Source: Paenibacillus sp. HWE-109 (GTDB taxonomy: Bacteria; Bacillota; Bacilli; Paenibacillales; NBRC-103111). From it: a stretch of 64,000 nt of DNA. The stretch covers positions 6,324,001 to 6,388,000 of the forward strand of contig NZ_CP091881.1 in assembly GCF_022163125.1 (NCBI RefSeq), in the 5' to 3' direction. Below are positions 60,598-64,000 of the stretch, piece by piece (the stretch's first letter is position 1; each line of letters starts with the position of its first letter). Below the pieces are notes generated by a model, which was not told the DNA's origin, searched no databases, and saw nothing but the letters and a program-made list of their open reading frames with translations. The position numbers and the translations under genes were made by a program.

Positions 60598-61518
60598 GTG
60601 GAGGATTTATATCGGTTTCCCAACATCATTCATACCCTGCAAGTCGTAGGCTGCCATTTTGGACGCAAGCCCCCGGGATGGGAATATCCGCGGCATCATC
60701 ATCATTTGTTTGAACTGCTTTACTGCCAAGAGGGACAAGTTACGCATGACATTAATCGTGAAACTGTAACCATGAAGGCAGGTGACTGGCTGCTGATCAA
60801 GTCCGGGGTCCGTCATCAATCTTCTAATTCGTCTGCGCTCGATTATGGCTATTTCAATGTGCATTTTGATCTCGACGATACAGAAATTCGCAGTCTGCTG
60901 GCAGCAACGCCTTATCGGCATATTCCACAAAAGGCAGCCGCTGAGAGCAAACTCCTGCATTATGTAAAAGAGCTGGAATCTGTCATGCATAGGAATCTCG
61001 CCAATGCCGAAGAAGCCCAGCTTCACTTACGCTTTGAGGATAAACTGCTGCTGCAATCCTACCTACTGCTCATCATTCATGATGTGCTTGATCTAATACG
61101 GGGGCATGCTGCCTCATACAAACAAAAAAAAACAGCAGTGTCAGATAAAGATGCCTCTTTATTCGCCGCTGATGTCGCGCATGCAATTGAAGAAAAGCTA
61201 TCAAGTGGGCTTTGTGAGGAAGCGACCGTCGCCGGGATCGCCAAAGAGCTGAATTTGAGCCGCAGCCAGTGTACCAAGCTATTCGCCAAAGTGTATGGCC
61301 TGTCGCCGCGTCAGTACGTGAGCCAACAAAAGTTGAAACTAGCCAAAGAACTGCTGGTCACAACCCATTTGCCAATGACAGATATCGCCGACAAGCTTGG
61401 CTTCCAATCAGCCAGCCACTTCTCGCGGCAATTCCGCCGCTGGACCGGTCAATCGCCAAGCGAGTTCAAGCCCAAGCACCAGGTCGCTCAGCAGCCGCTA
61501 TCCGAAATCAGTCACTGA
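60598..61518 (+). CDS. AraC-family regulator with cupin sensor (GTG start)
   Basis: The 306-aa protein has an N-terminal cupin-like sugar-sensing domain (about 20-110, YPRHHHHLFELLYCQEGQVT) and a C-terminal AraC HTH (about 195-295, MTDIADKLGFQSASHFSRQF). I choose the GTG at 60598 because GGGAGGG precedes it by 8 nt and homology starts there; the longer frame from 60499 runs into the promoter. It is divergent from the GH35 gene and overlaps the convergent DeoR gene by 11 nt. Confidence 0.88.
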   Translation: MEDLYRFPNIIHTLQVVGCHFGRKPPGWEYPRHHHHLFELLYCQEGQVTHDINRETVTMKAGDWLLIKSGVRHQSSNSSALDYGYFNVHFDLDDTEIRSLLAATPYRHIPQKAAAESKLLHYVKELESVMHRNLANAEEAQLHLRFEDKLLLQSYLLLIIHDVLDLIRGHAASYKQKKTAVSDKDASLFAADVAHAIEEKLSSGLCEEATVAGIAKELNLSRSQCTKLFAKVYGLSPRQYVSQQKLKLAKELLVTTHLPMTDIADKLGFQSASHFSRQFRRWTGQSPSEFKPKHQVAQQPLSEISH

Positions 61519-62278
61519 TCAACACTTCAATGCCGAGTGTCTCAATCGCATCAATCCATTCTTTGGAACAGCCGGAATCGGTAATCACCATCGATATTTC
61601 TTCGAGTTTCGACACGCGGGCAAACGTAGACATCCCGAATTTGGTATGGTCCGTTACCAGAATGGACTCCTCAGCTCGCTGTATCATTTTGCGCGAAACA
61701 ATGGCTTCCGCCAGGTGAAAGTCGGTTATGCCGTCAGTGAGTGAGATACCTCCAACGGAGATAAACGCCTTGTTTACTTTGAACTGGTCCAGCATTTGAT
61801 CCGTAAGAGAGCCTGCAGCTGCTTGAAACTCCATATTGATCTCCCCGCCAACGAAGATGATTCTTCCACGGAACGTTTCCATGGCCAGATTGAGAATCGG
61901 GACAGAATGAGTGATCAACGTAATATTCGTACGATCCTTCAAATAAGGCATAATCTCAATCGTCGTCGTGCCGTTATCCATCATGATCGTTTCACCATCC
62001 TGAATTAACGAGGCAGCCAGCTTGCCGATCGCCGCTTTCTCCGCCTTCATCATTTGAGCCCGCTTCAGAAAAGGCGGCTCCACAAGCTCCAGACGCATCT
62101 TAACCGCACCGCCGTAAACCTTGCGAAGCTTTCCTTCCTTCTCCAATCGGTCCAAATCACGCCGCACGGTTTCTGTAGAAACCGCAAGCATCTCTGAGAG
62201 ATGATGCACTTGGACCTTCCCTTCCATCTCCAACTGATTCAGGATCGTCATCCTGCGATCTTCATATGTTAATGACAT
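61508..62278 (-). CDS. DeoR-family transcriptional repressor
   Basis: The 256-aa protein has an N-terminal HTH (about 6-60, VHHLSEMLAVSTETVRRDLD) and a C-terminal sugar-phosphate sensor domain (about 75-235, MMDNGTTTIEIMPYL and ITHSVPILNLAM). ACAACA-rich sites of DeoR type sit downstream of its own -10 (62315-62333) and at the metallophosphoesterase promoter (63616-63670). So autoregulation and control of that gene are likely. Effector unknown. Confidence 0.9.
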   Translation of the reverse strand: MSLTYEDRRMTILNQLEMEGKVQVHHLSEMLAVSTETVRRDLDRLEKEGKLRKVYGGAVKMRLELVEPPFLKRAQMMKAEKAAIGKLAASLIQDGETIMMDNGTTTIEIMPYLKDRTNITLITHSVPILNLAMETFRGRIIFVGGEINMEFQAAAGSLTDQMLDQFKVNKAFISVGGISLTDGITDFHLAEAIVSRKMIQRAEESILVTDHTKFGMSTFARVSKLEEISMVITDSGCSKEWIDAIETLGIEVLISD

Positions 62279-62314
62279 TTGGGCCTTCCTCCATGACCGA
62301 TAGTTTGTATATGG

Positions 62315-62333
62315 TGTTGTTTCTTGTTGTTTT
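62315..62333 (-). promoter_or_regulatory. Probable DeoR operator at its own promoter
   Basis: The minus strand reads AAAACAACAAGAAACAACA, two ACAACA-type half sites, directly downstream of the -10 at 62338-62343. Similar sites occur at 63616-63670. Confidence 0.6.
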
Positions 62334-62337
62334 AATC

Positions 62338-62366
62338 AGTGTAGGGGTAGGTGTTGCGTGTGTCAA
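62338..62366 (-). promoter_or_regulatory. Sigma-A promoter of the DeoR gene
   Basis: On the minus strand a perfect TTGACA (62361-62366), 17-nt spacer, TACACT (62338-62343). Confidence 0.7.
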
Positions 62367-62528
62367 CTGGGCCCAACCACTAACTTTGCTTGTCAGATCA
62401 AACTCATATATGCCCATTAGCAATACCTGGTATGCCATTTTTGAATTTTACTCCTGAATAAACCTTCCGTACAATAAAATAAAGCCATTCTACTAGGTTT
62501 ATCAAACCGCCTGATCGGAGTGATCGTC

Positions 62529-63488
62529 ATGATCCAGAAAAAGTATGCTTTGAAACAAGATATTCAAGGAAAAGCTGTGGTGATTACATACGAGGATAGT
62601 TACGAGCATGAGGAAGAGTCACCGTTCCAGACAGGTTCGATGGAAGATGAGCTGTTTCTAAAGATTAGACAAGAGATCGAAAATTATGCTTCTTTGTCCA
62701 ATACTCACTCCGAAACTACCATTATAGTAGAATCCTGTCTGATAACGGATCAGCATATACCGGTTCTATTTGTTTACCCTGAAGGGGCGAATGAGCTGCC
62801 TGTTGTCTTTTTCAATCATGGGACTGGCGGAGATGCTGTTGGACTTATTTCTATGGGAATACCGCTTGCTTATGCCGGCTTTTTCACCGTGCTTGTAGAC
62901 GCTAGAATGCATGGGAGGAGACGACCTGCTAATTTTAAAGAAGCATTCTATGGGAACGATTACAAGAAAGTTTATTTGACATTATTGCAGGAAACTACCC
63001 AAGATATTTCTCGATTGATTGATTATTTGGAACAAGATCCGCGAGCCGACACGCACAAAGTCGGGATATCAGGCATTTCACAAGGTGGTTACCTTTCCTT
63101 CTTTGCGATTACGCAAGATAAAAGAATAAAGGTGGCAGCGCCTATTATAGGTTCTCCTGATTTGGAAGACCAATACGGAGCTAGCCCTCCATTTGATGAA
63201 CTTGAACCCACTGTACAGCAAGATATTATTCGCTTTAGCCCATTAAGAAACTATCGCCAGATGCCCCCGGTCGCCCTGCTAGTTCAAAATGGAAACGAAG
63301 ACATCGTCGTCCCCGTTGAAGGGGTAAGAAAACTGGAAGCTAAATTGAAAGAGTTGTATAAAGAAATGCCCGACCGGTACCAGTACGTGGAGTACGATGG
63401 CGTAGGACATGCAATCACCTTAAACGGGATCGAAGATCCGCTTGGTATCGGTCAACGAATGATGGCATGGTTTACCAAACATTTATAA
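62529..63488 (+). CDS. Alpha/beta hydrolase (dienelactone/prolyl-oligopeptidase type)
   Basis: The 319-aa protein has the hydrolase oxyanion segment VFFNHGTGGDAVG, nucleophile Ser in GISGISQGGYLSFF, and the acid and His in NGNEDIVVPVEGVRKLE and DGVGHAITLN. There is no signal peptide. The start at 62529 has CGGAG 8 nt upstream; the GTG at 62520 abuts that site. Substrate unknown. A terminator follows. Confidence 0.88.
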   Translation: MIQKKYALKQDIQGKAVVITYEDSYEHEEESPFQTGSMEDELFLKIRQEIENYASLSNTHSETTIIVESCLITDQHIPVLFVYPEGANELPVVFFNHGTGGDAVGLISMGIPLAYAGFFTVLVDARMHGRRRPANFKEAFYGNDYKKVYLTLLQETTQDISRLIDYLEQDPRADTHKVGISGISQGGYLSFFAITQDKRIKVAAPIIGSPDLEDQYGASPPFDELEPTVQQDIIRFSPLRNYRQMPPVALLVQNGNEDIVVPVEGVRKLEAKLKELYKEMPDRYQYVEYDGVGHAITLNGIEDPLGIGQRMMAWFTKHL

Positions 63489-63506
63489 AGCAGAAATCTG
63501 AATACA

Positions 63507-63544
63507 AACCTCGAACTCGCTGAAAGATGAGCTCGAGGTTTTTT
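63507..63544 (+). terminator. Terminator after the hydrolase gene
   Basis: AACCTCGAACTC pairs with GAGCTCGAGGTT (one mismatch) and is followed by TTTT. Confidence 0.88.
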
Positions 63545-63582
63545 GTATTTGCCTAACACGTACATGCCGCACAAAATTTGCA

Positions 63583-63612
63583 TTGACAGTTCAACTGAAA
63601 CGGATATACAAT
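63583..63612 (+). promoter_or_regulatory. Strong sigma-A promoter of the metallophosphoesterase gene
   Basis: A perfect TTGACA (63583-63588), 18-nt spacer and TACAAT (63607-63612). Confidence 0.75.
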
Positions 63613-63615
63613 TGT

Positions 63616-63670
63616 CAACAAACAACAAGATATTATCACAAAACCACATGACGACAACAAAACAACAAAT
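63616..63670 (+). promoter_or_regulatory. Probable DeoR operators at the metallophosphoesterase promoter
   Basis: CAACAAACAACAAG (63616-63629) and GACAACAAAACAACAAAT (63653-63670) lie just downstream of the -10 and match the element at the DeoR gene's own promoter. Binding here would block transcription. Confidence 0.6.
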
Positions 63671-63684
63671 AGGGGGCTATTCGC

Positions 63685-64000
63685 GTGCAGCATCCGCTTA
63701 CTTTTCGGAAAGATCACACGTTTACCATTACACAATTTACTGATATACATTGGAAAGATGGTGGAACAGAAGACCAACTTACCAAACGGCTTATGGAAGA
63801 TGTGCTTGATACCGAGCGCCCTGATCTTGTCGTATTTACTGGCGACGTCATTTATACCGGCTATGTCACACCAGGCGAACCTCTCTGCGAGCAGCCTTTA
63901 CAAGCATTCCGCGATGCCATTCAGGTTGCTGAAACCCGAGGCATTCCTTGGGCTGTTGTGTTCGGCAACCATGATACCGAGACCCTTATCACAAGGACTG
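63685..64000 (+). CDS. Metallophosphoesterase, 5' part only
   Basis: Calcineurin-like phosphoesterase of the purple-acid-phosphatase-like type. Visible motifs are FTDIHW (Asp-x-His), VVFTGDVIYTGY (GDxxY) and VVFGNHDTE (GNHD), which bind the two metals. It starts at a GTG with AGGGGGC 7 nt upstream, and the window ends after about 105 codons. It has a strong promoter and DeoR-like operators. Substrate is unknown. Confidence 0.85.
   Translation, partial: MQHPLTFRKDHTFTITQFTDIHWKDGGTEDQLTKRLMEDVLDTERPDLVVFTGDVIYTGYVTPGEPLCEQPLQAFRDAIQVAETRGIPWAVVFGNHDTETLITRT

Noticed and set aside
62266..62457. 63-aa plus-strand hydrophobic frame
   Set aside because: It overlaps the DeoR promoter and operator and has no ribosome site.

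Overview
The window reads as chromosomal DNA of a spore-former of the Paenibacillus type (Bacillota). Supporting signs are strong AGGAGG-type ribosome binding sites, sigma-A promoters, a thi operon under a TPP riboswitch, cre-like CcpA sites, bacterial nitric oxide synthase, copper-amine-oxidase-like 'stalk' domains and many sugar-related ABC, LysR, AraC, DeoR and RpiR genes. I saw no rRNA, tRNA, CRISPR array, transposase or phage gene.

Region 1 (1-5.0 kb) is a thiamin thiazole/HMP operon (tenI-thiO-thiS-thiG-thiD, minus strand) behind a TPP riboswitch and terminator, with a divergent BASS-type transporter.

Region 2 (5.6-23.3 kb) is the most unusual part. Ten tightly packed minus-strand genes run from a TolC-like/stalk-domain secreted protein through a membrane cyclase-like protein, a GNAT, an NTT-like transporter fused to HEAT repeats and a cyclic-nucleotide-binding domain, an RsbW-type kinase, a STAS protein, a GAF-SpoIIE phosphatase, a DUF4157 (eCIS core domain) protein, a 660-aa repeat protein and a YbjN-like chaperone candidate. 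Divergent from it are a DUF4280 (PAAR-like) gene and a membrane MORN-repeat gene. This combines contractile-injection-type cargo and spike parts with a partner-switching module and cyclic-nucleotide-like signalling. The cyclase and the cyclic-nucleotide-binding domain both lack key residues. No sheath, tube or baseplate gene is present.

Region 3 (23.4-35.5 kb) is a muropeptide recycling locus: anmK, nagZ, a BadF-type sugar kinase, namZ, a PIG-L deacetylase, a GNAT, a three-gene sugar ABC importer, murQ and an RpiR regulator. NagZ and NamZ have no signal peptide and no PTS MurP is present, which points to ABC import of the disaccharide followed by cytoplasmic cleavage and kinase-based phosphorylation.

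Region 4 (35.5-50.3 kb) is mixed: an AT-rich stalk-domain gene, an archaeal-type phosphoglycerate mutase with a DASS anion transporter and divergent LysR, RarD, nitric oxide synthase, pirin, a GntR/LacI-type repressor, a 1.1-kb tandem repeat full of palindromes, and an ABC-F gene preceded by a small ORF and terminator (probable attenuator), then a TSUP permease.

Region 5 (50.4-64 kb) is oriented to polysaccharides: a 1488-aa secreted multidomain protein behind a cre site, an MDR dehydrogenase, a CapA-type protein, an alkaline-phosphatase-superfamily enzyme, a GH35 beta-galactosidase with divergent AraC regulator, a DeoR repressor whose probable operators occur at its own promoter and at that of a metallophosphoesterase cut by the window end, and an alpha/beta hydrolase. 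Three copies of a roughly 210-bp intergenic repeat are scattered at 5.3, 35.8 and 57.6 kb.
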